Part shown: in pieces, positions 33,553-45,655 of the stretch | Layout: each line of letters begins with the position of its first letter | How positions within the stretch are numbered: position 1 is the stretch's first letter | Assembly (NCBI RefSeq): GCF_030272615.1 | Contig: NC_081407.1 | Coordinates: 315,548,456 to 315,608,455, forward strand | Source: Cryptomeria japonica | Lineage: Eukaryota; Streptophyta; Pinopsida; Cupressales; Cupressaceae | DNA: 60,000 nucleotides | Reading direction: 5' to 3' | Made by a program: the position numbers and the translations under genes | The notes under the pieces: model-generated | Told to the model about the DNA's origin: nothing | The model's input: only the letters and a program-made list of their open reading frames with translations | Databases searched by the model: none

Positions 33553-33790
33553 CAATCTTGTCATCTGGTGATCAATTTATCATCAATCCTTATCATTTTC
33601 AATCTTGTCGTTTTAATGATCGATTTTTCATTGGTCGTTGTCATGTTCGATCTTGTCATTTTGTGATCGATTTGTCATCAATCGTGGTCATTTTCAATAT
33701 TGTTGTTTTGCAATCTATTTTGTCATCAATCATCGTTCTTTTCAATTATGTCAATTTGGATCAATTAGTCATTGTTCCTCGTCAATTGGC
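33553..33790. repeat. LTR minisatellite, unit 47-48 bp
   Basis: About 4.5 units of a GATCGATTTGTCATCAATCG type followed by GTCATTTTCAATCTTGTC occur in tandem. The same array is in the 3' LTR at about 49672-49905. Confidence 0.75.
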
Positions 33791-34299
33791 GCATTTATCA
33801 ATTAAATCATTTATCACATTGGTCCTTTGTTAATCAAAATCATGATCGAGTCAATTATCTTTCATCAAGACCTAATTCATCTTCTAAGGTTTTGTGATTT
33901 AATCATTTAAACTTGTTTGTCATTTCTCCCTTTAGGATTAATAAATTATTTATTTATCCTAAGTCTTCTCATCGCAATTAAATGTTCATTTAATTGGCTA
34001 ATTATTCCTCTTTTTGTGAATTAATTAATAAATGACAAATTATTAATTAATTTACCTAATTTCCTAATTTCCTATTTTTTGGAATTTTCTAATTTTTCTA
34101 ATTCCTAATTTCAATTTCCTCCTATTTTTCTCCTAATTTCATGGGAATGACATAGAAATTTGTCATAAATCCTTGCATAGCAATTTGTCATAAATTGTCA
34201 TAAATCCTTGCATAACAATTTGTCATAATTTTTCTATTCTTGATTTGAATTTCCATTCGAATCATTATCATGCTAATTTGATCATTTCTCCAATTTGTC

Positions 34300-34307
34300 T
34301 ATAAATT
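34300..34307 (+). promoter_or_regulatory. TATA box in Gypsy-2 5' LTR
   Basis: TATAAATT about 1.05 kb into the LTR and 345 bp before its end. The same word is at 50480-50487 in the 3' LTR. Transcription of the sense RNA would start about 30 bp later. Confidence 0.5.
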
Positions 34308-34657
34308 GGATGAATTTCTTCAATCAGATCCCCTAATTAGATTATCGAATTTCTAATCAATCACGCTCCGAGTACTTTTGAGCAATTTTCTTACCTACAT
34401 GCTTTCAATCATGTGTGTGCACTTGTAGGTGAGATCCACAACCAAACTATTTGAAGAGGAAAGAAGAACAATGGAGCCGCATGAAGGAAACATTTGGATT
34501 TACATCTGGTTTGCATAATTTCTTTGAATGTTTTATCTTTATGTCTCTATTGGATGTAATTAGGATAGATCATTGCAATTGTGCTTTCGTGATTGAGCTA
34601 ATGATTAGTATGTTTATCTTGTTTGTGATGATTTCCTATTTCCTAACATACATTAAT

Positions 34658-34675
34658 TGGTGAACCCGACGTGAA
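34658..34675 (+). promoter_or_regulatory. PBS-like site of Gypsy-2
   Basis: TGGTGAACCCGACGTGAA begins five bases after the LTR end and starts with TGG as required for a tRNA 3' CCA. I cannot name the tRNA with certainty. The same site follows the 3' LTR at 50837. Confidence 0.55.
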
Positions 34676-36731
34676 CACTAACCATCTAACCCCTTTACTG
34701 TGTTTTTGAGTGCTTTTGAGTTGATTTGCAGGCCAAAAAACCCAAAAATAGGGTAATGCAGGGCCTTCTGGGGACTTCTGCGCTTGTGTGAGACAACCTG
34801 CACCCATGTCAAGCAACTTGCACCTATGTTGAAGACATTCTGCACCTGTGTCATGACTTCTGTGCCTGTGTCATGACTTCTGCGCCTGTGTAAAGTCCAG
34901 AACAGAGGTAAAAATGCAGTATTTTACTTGAAATTTGTTTTGTTTTTGCATTCTGTTTTCTATTTTTTTGTTTTTTGGTACTAATTATCTGTGCAGCATC
35001 TTGGCATACGCATGGTGAAGACAACAAATGAAAATACTAACATGTGTTATATAGAATCGATAGTCAAAGAATAAATACCTCAAACTTCTAACTTGGGTTT
35101 TGTAGGTTGCCTTGGGGAAACAACTAAACTCGGTGTTTGTCATTAATGTTTTAGGCACCTAGTGATTTCTAAATAGGTTGGAATGAATATGTTTTTGCTT
35201 TGATTTTTGAGTGTGACATTGGAGCAGGAGAGTATGCTCTCATCCTTCTTAGAGTGATCAGAAATCCAGATCTTCGATACCATGCTCGTGTCTTTGATTG
35301 TTTGTCACCTTTAGAGGGCCTGCCTTCCCGACCACTTTGCTTTTGCAAGCAAGTGATAATCATGAGAAGGGAACGACCCAAAGTGAGTACGGCTAGAATA
35401 CCTTGGCATTCTAACTCACTATAAAAAATACCCGATGAGCGAAAGCTTTGAAGGAAGGGTTACGTGGGAATTGCAGTTACTTGGGAAGTGATGACCCTTG
35501 GACTCTTTCTCATATCAACATCTAAGTAGGACCTCATGGTCTAAATTGTTCTTGCACGACTACATTTGTTTGGTATCTTGATGGGCTTAATGTCTCAATC
35601 ACGCTTGTGTGACATCAAGGAGTAATGCTTAACAGAAATCCTGACTAAACACCTTGTTTTTAGAGGCCAAAAACCCTTCTAGTTGCTTGAGAAGGACAAG
35701 TTTGGATACTTGGAAGAGATACTAAGTTCACCATGGCGAGATTTCCATGGGGACTGATGCTTGGCTTCCCTGAGAAGTGAGTGCCGTGGAGGGGAGCCCG
35801 TGGGGTCAAGCATCTATGTATTCTCCTTGAATCCCATAACAAGTCTACCTCTCAAGTACCTAATGTCCTTGCCTACCATAAGAAATGTGGGAATGAGCAT
35901 GATTGTCTTGAGTCTAAGTTGAAATATCTTGTATTCTTTGCTTGTCAAAAGTTGAATTGCATCCCATTTCAAAAGCAAAACAAATTGATCCAACATAAGA
36001 TTAAACACAAGAGACATTCATCCAACAAAAGTTCAACAAGATTCAAAACTCATCTTTAAACATGGTTAGCAAACATTGTTCAAAATCTTATCTCAACATT
36101 CATGTCACTTACATTTAGGTTCATTCTAGGTTGCATTTTGCAAAGTTCATTGTCAAGTACCAAGGTTAGGTTTCGCCTAAGTCATACTCTTTTCAATAAG
36201 GGTCATCCATTTGCATGTGTCCTCTTGCATTAAAGTCATACCATTGTCATACATTCATATTTGCATACCCTAGGTCTCTTCATTAAGCTTAGGTCATTAC
36301 CATATCATATTAGGGTCACTTGCATGGTAATTGTCCCTTTTCCATATAGTCTCAAAACTAGGTTTTGGGATACTTGAGTAATCCAAATATTTGATAAACC
36401 CTAAGTCATTGTTAGGAAGTCTAGACCTTATCAAACCTTTTGTCCTTTTGTGATCCATGTCATTTCGTCAAACCTAGCTTAGTATCCAAGCATATAGGGG
36501 AGACATTGTCATTTTATCCTTTTGTCACTTGGTCCTTTTGTCCTTTGAGGTCTAGACATCATTCCAATTTCCCAAGGGTCCCTCTCTTAGATTTGCATTC
36601 ATAAGTTTGTCAAAATCTTCAAAAACAACCAAAAACATAGATTGCATTTTCATCTATTCAAGTTTGCATTTAGTTTCATAGCATATATTGCCCTTGAAAA
36701 ATTCCAAAAACATTGCATTTGCATAAGTGAC
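34676..36731 (+). other. Gypsy-2 leader, about 2 kb, no gene seen
   Basis: The leader has no long open frame. A cluster of degenerate CTGCGCCTGTGT words lies at 34780-34900. Short frames at 35200-35424 and 35781-36059 are repeated in 51379-52413 only as part of the copied leader. Tat elements of the Ogre branch carry an additional ORF here; I cannot find one that is intact. Confidence 0.65.
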
Positions 36732-39700
36732 ATGCCTGTTGAGACAAGATCAAAATCTAAAAAGATGGGCGAACCAATGTATCAAACCATGGACAACATA
36801 GCAAATTCATAGTTTCAAACTAGTCAAAGAGTACAAATTGAAGGTTCATCAAACACATCTCTACCACCATATGGAACGGTTCAACTTGGACCACCTCCAT
36901 TATATGAACTAGTGTTTGTACCTATGAAACTAGGACATGGGAGTGTTCCACCAACTCCAAGAGGAAGTGCACCTTTCAATTGGAATCAACCACACCTGCA
37001 ACATGATATTCAAACTCAAACATTATATGAAGAACAAACCCTCTCACAAGGATTTGGTTCAGATCAAGGCATTCAACAAGAAACGAATCCAAATATCCAA
37101 CCAGATTCTTCATCCAATTCTGATGCTTCTGATGATGTTGACATGTTCCTTCAAGATCCAAAGATAACAAAAAAGATGGATAAGTTCTTGAACAAGGTCT
37201 TTAAGATGTTTCCACAAAAGTATCTTAACATGATGAGTAATGTGACCTCTTCAAGTGACCAAACCAATGTGCAAGAACAACAAAGCGGTGAGTTGTTAAG
37301 TTTTCCCCGCATCCAAATGAAGAAAATACACGACAAGCAACTCAACCTACATTGATGAGTAAACATGCTTCAAAGGCATTGACAGTGACCATTCCTCAGA
37401 AGTCACCATTTGAGACAATAAATAATCCACTATTCAATACAACACCTGTAACACAAGATCAAATGAAGACCACACCAATATTGACAGCTATCCCTCAACA
37501 AGAAGTGGTTCCTTACATGCATAAAATTGGATCAAAATCTAAGATGCAGGAAAGATTCAAAACTGGAATGCCTGATATCACCAATGTCCAAAATAATTCC
37601 ACGATGCAACAAAGTTCTTATGTCTCGTTAAGTTCAATATCTTTGCCAAACACTATTGTGACAAATCCTTCGATAATGGCAACACAAAGAGCTATGGATA
37701 GTGGTTTGCACCAACAACAATTGTTGCAACAATTGAGTAATATAAAAAAGGTACAATCGAATGTGCAAACAAGCAATGTACCACAACAACAATTTCGCAT
37801 TCGACAACAAATTGCAGTGCCTTCGGCACCATTACAAGTTAATGCAAACTTACAACCATCACAATGGATTGGACAAACAACACAGCAAGTTAGTGCAAGT
37901 GCTATACCCCATCTTAAGGAGAAGCAACGAAAAGCACCTAAACAAAGTTTTTTACAAATGATGGGATACACACCACGACAACAATTGGCACAAAGTCAAC
38001 AAATTCTGATTCGTCAGCATCAACAACATGGCCTCAATATGTGCCAAGGCAAACAAGCTATCCTACTTCACAACCACAATTGGCGCCTGTGCAATATCAA
38101 CAACCTACTCAATTGCAATATCAACCTAGGCTCCAAGAAGCACAGCAACAAAGTCGGTATCAAGGCATAACACAACCACAACAACAAGAGATGTACCAAG
38201 AACTTTATATGCCAGAGACACCAAAAACAGCGATTTCAGAGTATCAACAACCGATCAGAAATGCGATGTATCGACAAAGAATACCAACTAGGATTAATGA
38301 TGGACCTCCACAATCTGATACAATTGCACAACAACTTGAGAAGTTGCAACAAAAAGTTGACACATTAGAAACTAAAGGAACAAAGAAGTTGTATACAGAT
38401 CAAGATTTATGTCCTAATCCATTTGACAAGAGTGTATACATGCCTCCATTCCCTAAGCATTTTGAGGCACCTAACTTTGAGAAATATAAAGGGAATGGCA
38501 ATCCAAAAGATCACATTCATGCATTTTTCATGGCATGTACTGAAGTGAGCTATGAGGACACCTATTTAATGCAATTATTTGCACGAAGTCTCACAGGACA
38601 AGCCATGGATTGGTATTCGCATCTGCCAGGAAATATAAAAACTTGGTCGGAATTGGCTCAAAAGTTTTTATCTCATTTCGCGTTCAACATCGACAGTGAC
38701 GTGAACATGTCAGATTTATGCAACACCAAGCAAAAGCAAGGTGAATCATTAGTGACTTTCTTGCAACGATGGTGAAGCTTGTATAGTCATTCTTCTCTCG
38801 ATATACCCGAGGAACAACAAGTGAATCTGTTTATCCATTTGGTCCCAGAAATGATGTATGAGCTAAAATTGAAAAGTCCCAGTACTATAGAGAAACTTAT
38901 TAAGAAAGGAATGAGCATTGAAACGGCTCTGGTAGCTAAAGGAATTATCAAGCTCAATAAAGACAATGACAACACCAATTATTCAGGGGATAGAAATAGA
39001 TTTTGGTATAAGAACAAGAATGTCACTAATGATGGAGTTGTTGATGCAAGAGTGGTGAATGCAAATCAATCCCCATTCACGATCAATAAATTGAGTGTTC
39101 CTAATATGTCAACTATGGAACAAAATCAAGCACCAATGAGAAATGTTACTCAACAGCCGCAATACCAACAGCATGCTCAACAATAGCATACTCAACAATA
39201 TAACCAACAACAAGGCCAACAACAAAACTAGCAGCACAAACCTTTCCGATCAAGGGATGGGCCTCCTCGACAATTTACACCATTAGGAGAGCCTATTGAA
39301 TTAGTAATGAGACAATTGATACAAGAAAAATTTATTAAGCTACCAGAAATCAAGGCAGAACCAGTGGTAAAACCGCATTGGTGGAATGATAATGCATACT
39401 GTGAGTATCATCGGTCCAAAGGACACAAAACTGCATCATGTTTTCAATTGAAACATATGATTCAAGATTTATTAGAGCAAGGAGTAATTGAGGTAGATCC
39501 ACCCCATGCGACCTTTAACACTGACCATACTATTTTCAAAACTCCTTTGCTTGATCATGACAAGGGTAAAGCGTCTTCTTCCAATTCTGCCCAGGCAGCA
39601 AATTATGCAAATACTGGTTATAACAATGTCATTAATTGTTTTCGTGCATCAAATGAGTATGTTTCCACCTTGAGAATAAAGGAACAAGATCCTGCTTGTG

Positions 39701-39918
39701 CAGTCACCACTCGTAGATCCAAAATAGTCTTGAAAGGAGCTCCTGCAGCTCCTCCCAAGCCAACTCCTGCAAGTCAGTATAATCTTTTGGATCATCTAGG
39801 AAAGACACCTACACAAATATCAATCCTTAAGTTATTAAAAATGTCTCCCATGCATCGTGCAGTCTTGGATAAAGCTTTAATTGAGTCCATTGTCCCGACA
39901 GATATTGATGTTGACTAG
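36732..39918 (+). pseudogene. Gypsy-2 gag
   Basis: The frame starts at ATG 36732 (MPVETRSKSKKMG). It is broken by TAG at 36810-36812, frameshifts near 37345 and 38040, TGA at 38773-38775, TAG at 39184-39186 and 39229-39231, and ends at TAG 39916-39918. The N-terminal half is Gln-rich (DSGLHQQQLLQQLSNIKK). The core gag domain is at 38430-38900 with FARSLTGQAMDWYSHLPG and NIKTWSELAQKFLSHF. The knuckle YCEYHRSKGHKTASC is near 39400. Gag forms the virus-like particle. Of the six stops, five sit at CGA- or CAG-type positions. Confidence 0.88.
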
Positions 39919-40989
39919 TTTCAAGCCCGGATTGGACATTTAGCTGTTTCCCAAAATGTCGCATTTTCTGACAATGATATCTCACCTGATAAGCTCCCTC
40001 ACAATGATCCTTTACACCTTGAAGTCTTTGTTCATAACTGCAAAATTTGACGAGTCTTGATAGATGGCAGAGTAGGTCTTAATATTTGTACTTTGAGAGT
40101 GGTTATTGGCCTTGGGTATATAGAAAATGACATTGATGCTTCAAAAAGAATAACAATCAAAGCATATGATGATGCTGAGTGCCCATCCAAAGGGATAATT
40201 ACATTGCCTATCAGAGTTGGTCCAACGATAGAAAACACTTTCCTGCAAGTCCTCGACCTTGATCTCCCTTATAATATGATCCTTGGCCGTCCATGGATCC
40301 ATGCAATGAAAGTAGTTCCATCCACCTATCACCAATGTTTAAAATATCCTTACAATGGAACTGAGATAACAATTCCGGGAGATCCTAATCCATTTCAATT
40401 TTGTGCTACTCTAAAGGATACCCCTCAACAGCAAGTCCCAGTCAATAGAGAAGCCAAATCACATAGCTATGTGGATCCTAATCAATTATTAGATGTTGTC
40501 AAAGGAAAATTGAAGATACAAGACCAAGGATGTGGAGAATATTCAATGGATCAAACATTCCTCATCAGGAATTTGCCAATATCTCCAAAAACCTATGGCA
40601 AACCACATTTATTGCAAAAGGAACCTAAGGTCATTATTCAATATCAGCCTCCCACTACATTTACAAGATGGGGTGAACTTGACAAAGAAACTATAGATGA
40701 TGATGTCATAGATTGGCTTTATAAGGATCCAACTGAGACCCCACCTATCAGATTGCCAGTGGAACGATATGGAAAAGGATTTACTATGCTGCAAAAGAAA
40801 GGATATGATGGTTGCAGTGGCTTAGGCCTAAACAACAATGGAAGGCTAGAACCTGTCATACCCAAAAGGCGACCTCCAACTTTAGGGTTAGGTTTTGTAC
40901 CATTGCAAATTGGATCTACATCAACCAAAGTGCCCACGTGTAGAAAAGGGCATGATTCTGACGATGAAATAACACCTGAGGATACCTGA
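39919..40989 (+). pseudogene. Gypsy-2 protease and G-patch-like segment
   Basis: A TGA at 40048-40050 lies just before the active site RVLIDGRVGLNICTL; in Gypsy-1 the same place reads VLIDGGAGLN. Then come PSKGIITLPIRVG, YNMILGRPWIHAMKVVPST and YHQCLKYPYNG, the Tat protease core. At 40755-40910 the sequence ERYGKGFTMLQKKGYDGCSG, LGLNNNGRLEPV and LGLGFVP follows the G-patch pattern, uninterrupted in this copy. The frame ends at TGA 40987-40989. Confidence 0.82.
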
Positions 40990-41634
40990 CCCAAAACTGA
41001 TTCCAATGAATGGGAGTGGAGTTCTTTTTCTTCTAGCTCCTATGCCCTCGACAATATTTTCATTGACCCTGATAATTTTCCTATGGAAGACAAACATGAA
41101 ATAACTCCTCTTCCTAAAACATGTCCTCATGCTTGGATAGAGTCATTTTGGGATCCAAGCTCTGAATCTGATACAAGCAGTTCGGATAGTGATACCACAG
41201 ATGTTCATATCTTTACCATATCAACCCTCTCTCTCCTTACAACCAATGATGACATGCCCCTCATCTATCCCCAGCTTATCCAACATGACCAACAAGAACC
41301 GCTCACATTGGACTATTTTCAAAATGATGAAGCAATTGCAGAATTCCTTGGACTACGAGAAGGCATACCACAAGGTGATCATAAGGAAGGATTTGCTATT
41401 GACCTGGATTCCATGGCATATTTTGGGGAGTCAACTCCCTCTTCGAATCATCAAAATGAAAAAAGAAAAGAAAAAGTAAAAACTCAAAAGAATAGATCTT
41501 TGAGTGGAAACCATAAGGCACTCTCTGATCATACAAAAGTCAAAATAAAAGACGTACCTGCGGGTGAAAACCTCTCTGAGGCGCCCAAAGGTGGAAGAGT
41601 GGACATACCCCTATCAAGTTAGGACAAATCAACA
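40990..41634 (+). pseudogene. Gypsy-2 acidic linker between protease and RT
   Basis: The frame 41083-41622 encodes a Ser/Asp-rich linker (SSESDTSSSDSDTTDVHIF) that leads into KDVPAGENLSEAPKGGRVDI, matching DISEGKNLSEAPEDGRLDI of Gypsy-1. TAG at 41620-41622 separates it from RT. No enzyme motif is visible. Confidence 0.7.
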
Positions 41635-42540
41635 TTGCTTGTGGAAATGACCGAGGAAATCAATTTGGGTACACCTGACAACCCTAAGGTCATTCATTTT
41701 ACTACTTCTCTATCACAACAAGAAAAAATAGATTTTGTCAATTTCTTTCTTGAGAAGCAGATCAGCTTTGCATGGTCCCATGTAGATATGCCTGGCCTCG
41801 ATCCAGAATTGGTTCTTCATCATTTGCCACTAAAAGCCGATGCCAAGCCTATCAAACAGAAACTTAGAAAGATGCATCCCCAGGTGGCTCTTTTAGTCAA
41901 GGTGGAACTAAAAAAACTACTAGATGTGGGCTTCATTAGACCCATTGATTATGCGGACTGGATTTCAAATTTAGTACCAGTTAGCAAAGTAACTGGGGGC
42001 ATTAGAATCTGCACAGATTTTAGGGATCTCAATAAAGCATGCCCTAAGGATGATTTTCCATTGCCAAACATAGACATCATAGTGGACATGACTACTGGAT
42101 TTGAGATGCTCTCATTGATGGATGGTTTCTCCGGCTATAACCAAATTTGCATTGCTCCTGAAGATCAACATAAGACAACATTCACCTGTGCTTGGGGTAC
42201 CTACTATTGGAATGTGATGCCCTTCGGTCTTAAAAATGTAGGCGCAACATATCAAAGAGCAATGACGACAATTTTTCATGATTTCATGCACACTTTGATG
42301 GAGGACTATGTTGATGACTTGTTATGCAAATTTGTCACCAGAGATAGTCATCTAGCCATCCTAGGCCTGATCTTTGACCGAATGGAGACATACAAGCTCA
42401 GACTCAATCCAAAGAAGTGTGTCTTTGGTGTCACAACTGGCAAATTACTAGGGTACATTGTTTCTCACAGAGGCATTGAGGTCGACCTTGCCAAGGTTAA
42501 AGCAATAATGGATATGCCTCCACCTTCAAACCTCCGGTAA
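41635..42540 (+). pseudogene. Gypsy-2 reverse transcriptase
   Basis: The RT is open for 301 codons. Motifs: KMHPQVALLVKVELKKLLD, ICTDFRDLNKACPKDDFPLP, LSLMDGFSGYNQI, FGLKNVGATYQRAMTTIFH and the catalytic MEDYVDDLLCK. It ends at TAA 42538-42540, a Gln position in Gypsy-1 (SQLRSLQGRLQ). All catalytic aspartates are kept. Confidence 0.92.
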
Positions 42541-43570
42541 TTAAGAAGTCTGCAAGGAAAGCTCCAGTCAATTTGCCGCTTCATAGCTCAGTTGGCCAAC
42601 AAATGTCATCCATTCCAACATCTACTGCACAAAGGTGTCACTTTCAAATGGACTGAGCACTGTCAATCAGCCTTTCAAGCTTTCAAAGACTATTTGTTGT
42701 CGCCACCTATTCTAATGCCTCCAATAGAAGGAAAGCCATTTTTATTGTATATTTCCACAACTGAAATGGCATTAGGAGTTCTCTTGGCCCAATAGGATGA
42801 GAACGGCAAAGAGCAAGCTATTTACTATATCAGTCGGACATTGGTCGGCTATGAGCTAAATTATTCAACTATTGAAAGGGCATGCTTAGCGGTGGTATTT
42901 GCAACACAAAAGCTCCGACATTATATGTTAAGCCACCAAACATTGTTGGTTGCAAAAATTGATCCCCTAAACTACTTGCTTAGCCAAGCAGCTTTGACGG
43001 GTCGGCTAGCAAAGTGGGTCATGATTCTTAGTGAATTTGACATTGAATATATGGAGTGAAAGGAAATAGAAGGACAAGTCATAGCAGATCAACTTGCAGA
43101 GGCTCCTATTTCTGATGATCATCCCATGTTGACCGATTTTCCAGATGAATCAGTCTTTGCTTTCACGTCCTCTAATGAATGGAAGTTATACTTTGATGGG
43201 TCCCATACCAAGTTCGGATCCAGAGCCAGCATTCTGTTTGTCACCCCTCAAGGTGATGCTATTCCAAAGTCCTACAGAATAACTTTCCACTATACCAATA
43301 ACATTGCAGAGTATGAAGCACTTGTTACAGGACTCCGAGTAGCAGTCCACTGGAACATCACGCATTTGTAAGTCTATGGAGATTCTCAATTAGTCATCCG
43401 AAAAGTGAATGATGACTACGAAACAAAAGATGAAAAGCTTATTCCCTATAAGCACATGGTAGATTTCTTCAAGACCAAATTCACGGCTATCCATTTCAGT
43501 CAAGTTCCAAGAATGCAAAACAAGTCGGCAGATGCGATGGCTATGATTGCTTCCATGTTGAATATGCCCC
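42541..43570 (+). pseudogene. Gypsy-2 tandem RNase H domains
   Basis: The first RNase H includes FLLYISTTEMALGVLLAQ, IYYISRTLVGYELNYS and KLRHYMLSHQTLLVAK. TAG at 42793-42795 and TGA at 43057-43059 interrupt it. The second RNase H shows WKLYFDGSHTKFG, NNIAEYEALVTGL, YGDSQLVIRKVNDDYE and PRMQNKSADAMAMIAS, with its catalytic D, E, D intact; TAA at 43369-43371 stands for Gln. The double arrangement is the Tat hallmark. Confidence 0.88.
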
Positions 43571-44933
43571 ACAATATGGACAAATGTGAATTTTTAGTTG
43601 AACAATTGCTGGTTCCTTCTCTTGACATTCCGATGGCAGATGTGATGTGCATTCTTGTTGGTCCCAACTCCCCATGGTATAATGACGTATATCAATATTT
43701 GAAATCCCAAACCTTACCACTCAACCTTTCCGCTAACCAACACCGAGCCTTTATCTGACAAACAGCCAAATATGTCATCATCGCCGACACCCTTTACCGA
43801 CGTTCCTTTGACCATACCCTCCTCAGGTGTTTGGATTCTGACGAAGCACAAATGACTTTACATGAGGTTCACGATGGTATATGTGGGGGCCATTTCAATG
43901 GTCTAAGCTTAGCCAAAAAGTTGATTCGTGTTGGGTATTATTGGCCCACTCTGGAAAAAGATGTTCATGATTTTGTTAAGAAGTGCTACAAATGCCAGAT
44001 TCATGGAAACTGCATTCATGCACCAGCCCAAGAACTTCATTCTGTCATATCTCTGTGGCCCTTTTCTCAATGGGGATTGGATCTTATTGGCAAGATTCAC
44101 CTGACATCTGCAAATGGACACAAGTTCATCATTACAGCCACAAAGTATTTCACAAAATGGATCGAGGCTATCCCCATGACCTATATCACAGGTGTCCAAA
44201 TTTCAAAATTCTTGCTGAATTATATCATATGTCGGTATGGGGTTCCCCTTGACATAGTCATAGATAATGGTCGTCCCTTCAAGAATAAAGATGTCAAGGA
44301 ACTCTGTGAAAAGTTTCATATACAACATTGATTCTCCAGTCCATACTATCCACAGGGGAATGGTCAAGCCGAAGCATCAAATAAAACCATTATCAAGATC
44401 CTGAAGAAGGTTGTCAATGATGCTAGTCGAGATTGGCATGTACAGTTGAATCCAGGACTATGGGCCTATCGCACTTCTATCCGCACACCTACTGGTGCAA
44501 CACCTTATTCCTTGGTGTATGGTGCAGAAGCTATTTTACCCTTGGAAGTGGAGATTCCTTCCTTGCGTGTTTCCTTGCAACATCTGATTGATGATGAGAC
44601 ACACAGAGTCTCTCGGTTGCATAAGCTTGAGATGTTAGATGAGAAACGTCAGATAGCTCTGACACATTTGCAAGCATATCAAAACCGTCTCCGTCGCTCT
44701 TATAATAAGAAGGTCAAAGGGCGACACTTCAAAGTGGGAGATCTGGTTTTAAAGGCAAACCCTAAGAATGCACAGTCTATTGACATCATCAAAGGCAAGT
44801 TTGAACCTAATTGGGTTGGGCCTTTCATAGTGACTGCACCTATGGCTTGGGGGCATATCAGCTTGCTACCCCAAAAGGTGAACCTCTGTCTGATCCTATA
44901 AACAACATGCATCTTCGCAAGTACTGGGCATAA
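43571..44933 (+). pseudogene. Gypsy-2 integrase
   Basis: HHCC module: LHEVHDGICGGHFNG and CYKCQIHG. Core: WGLDLIGKIHLTSANGHKF (first Asp), DIVIDNGRPFKNKDV (second Asp) and YYPQGNGQAEASNKTIIK (catalytic Glu), so all three residues survive. TGA at 43756-43758 and 44329-44331 stand for Arg. The C-terminal region has YNKKVKGRHFKVGDLVLK and FEPNWVGPFIV (GPY/F type). A small frameshift near 44845 precedes the natural end MHLRKYWA, TAA at 44931-44933. No chromodomain follows. Confidence 0.9.
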
Positions 44934-45180
44934 TTTTCTATCAGCACTTCTTCAAATATGATCCTGAAAAAATACAAAAAAATGGAAAAAGCAAAAAAAT
45001 ACAAAAAAAAAGGAAAAATTGAAAAAGCAAAAAAAAAAAAGAAGCATAAAAAGTGAAAAAAGAAAAAAAAAAAGTAAAGAAAAATGATTCACCCTCTAGT
45101 GAAAACCTGGCAAACAGGCGCTTGGGGCAAGTACCTTGGTGAAAATCTGGCAAACAGGCACCATGTGTAACATGAGATTG
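44934..45180 (+). repeat. A-rich tract and GTGAAAACCTGGCAAACAGG repeats (Gypsy-2)
   Basis: The A-rich tract at 44970-45085 is followed by two copies of GTGAAAAYCTGGCAAACAGG with GCGCTTG or GCACCATG after them (45100-45165). Gypsy-1 has the same block at 6136-6395, in the same order. Confidence 0.65.
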
Positions 45181-45414
45181 TTGCTCCGTCATCTATCATG
45201 ACCTGTAAGCTATGCTTTCTCTCGGCCGGTTTCTCACGTCTATCTTTGTCGTGACCCAATGTTCTATTCCAGGCCTGTTATTGGTCAGCATCATTGTCTT
45301 GCATATTCTGGTTGCTTGTACATATGTTTTGGTCCCGGTCTATGCATGTCTTTCAGATGCGCATTGGGTGTGTTGCCCTTGTCATGATCGATCACTGGAA
45401 CTTTTGCATTCAAA

Positions 45415-45655
45415 AATGTCCTAAAAAAAATCTCAAAAAAAATTAAAAATCTAAAAATGCCCTGAAATAAATCATAAAAATTGAAAAATGTCTTGAAAAT
45501 AATTCCAAAAAATTGAAAAATGTCCTGAAATAATTCAAAAAAATTGAAAAATGTCCTGAATAAATCATAAAAATTGAAAAATGTCTTAAAAAATCCCAAA
45601 AAATCATATAAAGTCCTGAAAAAATTGTAAAAACTCAAAAAAATTGTAAAAACAA
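45415..45655. repeat. A-rich minisatellite, units about 33-36 bp
   Basis: Six to seven units of the type AAAAATGTCCTGAAATAA followed by TCATAAAAATTG occur in tandem. The minus-strand frame through them is Phe-rich and is a composition artefact. Confidence 0.75.

Larger units (their letters stand above)
33254..34652 (+). repeat. Gypsy-2 5' LTR
   Basis: The LTR runs from TGTAGACACC to ACATACA just before the PBS-like TTGGTGAACCCGACG. It holds a minisatellite of 47-48 bp units (about 33553-33790), AT-rich inverted repeats (about 33948-34055), repeated AATTTGTCATAAATCC words (34157-34230) and a TATA box TATAAATT at 34300-34307. The short frame 34451-34663 is conserved in the 3' LTR only because the LTRs are copies. 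Confidence 0.85.

Noticed and set aside
34451-34663. 70-codon hydrophobic frame in the Gypsy-2 5' LTR, also present at 50609-50842
   Set aside because: It is conserved only because the two LTRs are copies of each other; there is no independent sign of coding.
35781-36059. 92-codon frame in the Gypsy-2 leader, repeated at 51961-52413
   Set aside because: Repetition comes from the copied leader. No family match, and the frame length differs between copies.
33254-36426. A 3.2 kb LTR for Gypsy-2
   Set aside because: A TGG-starting PBS-like site directly follows 34652 and none follows 36426; the polypurine tract fits only the start. Kept as an alternative in the findings.
44941-45192. Phe-rich minus-strand frame, and similar one at 45291-45737
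   Set aside because: Produced by the A-rich tract and the A-rich minisatellite.
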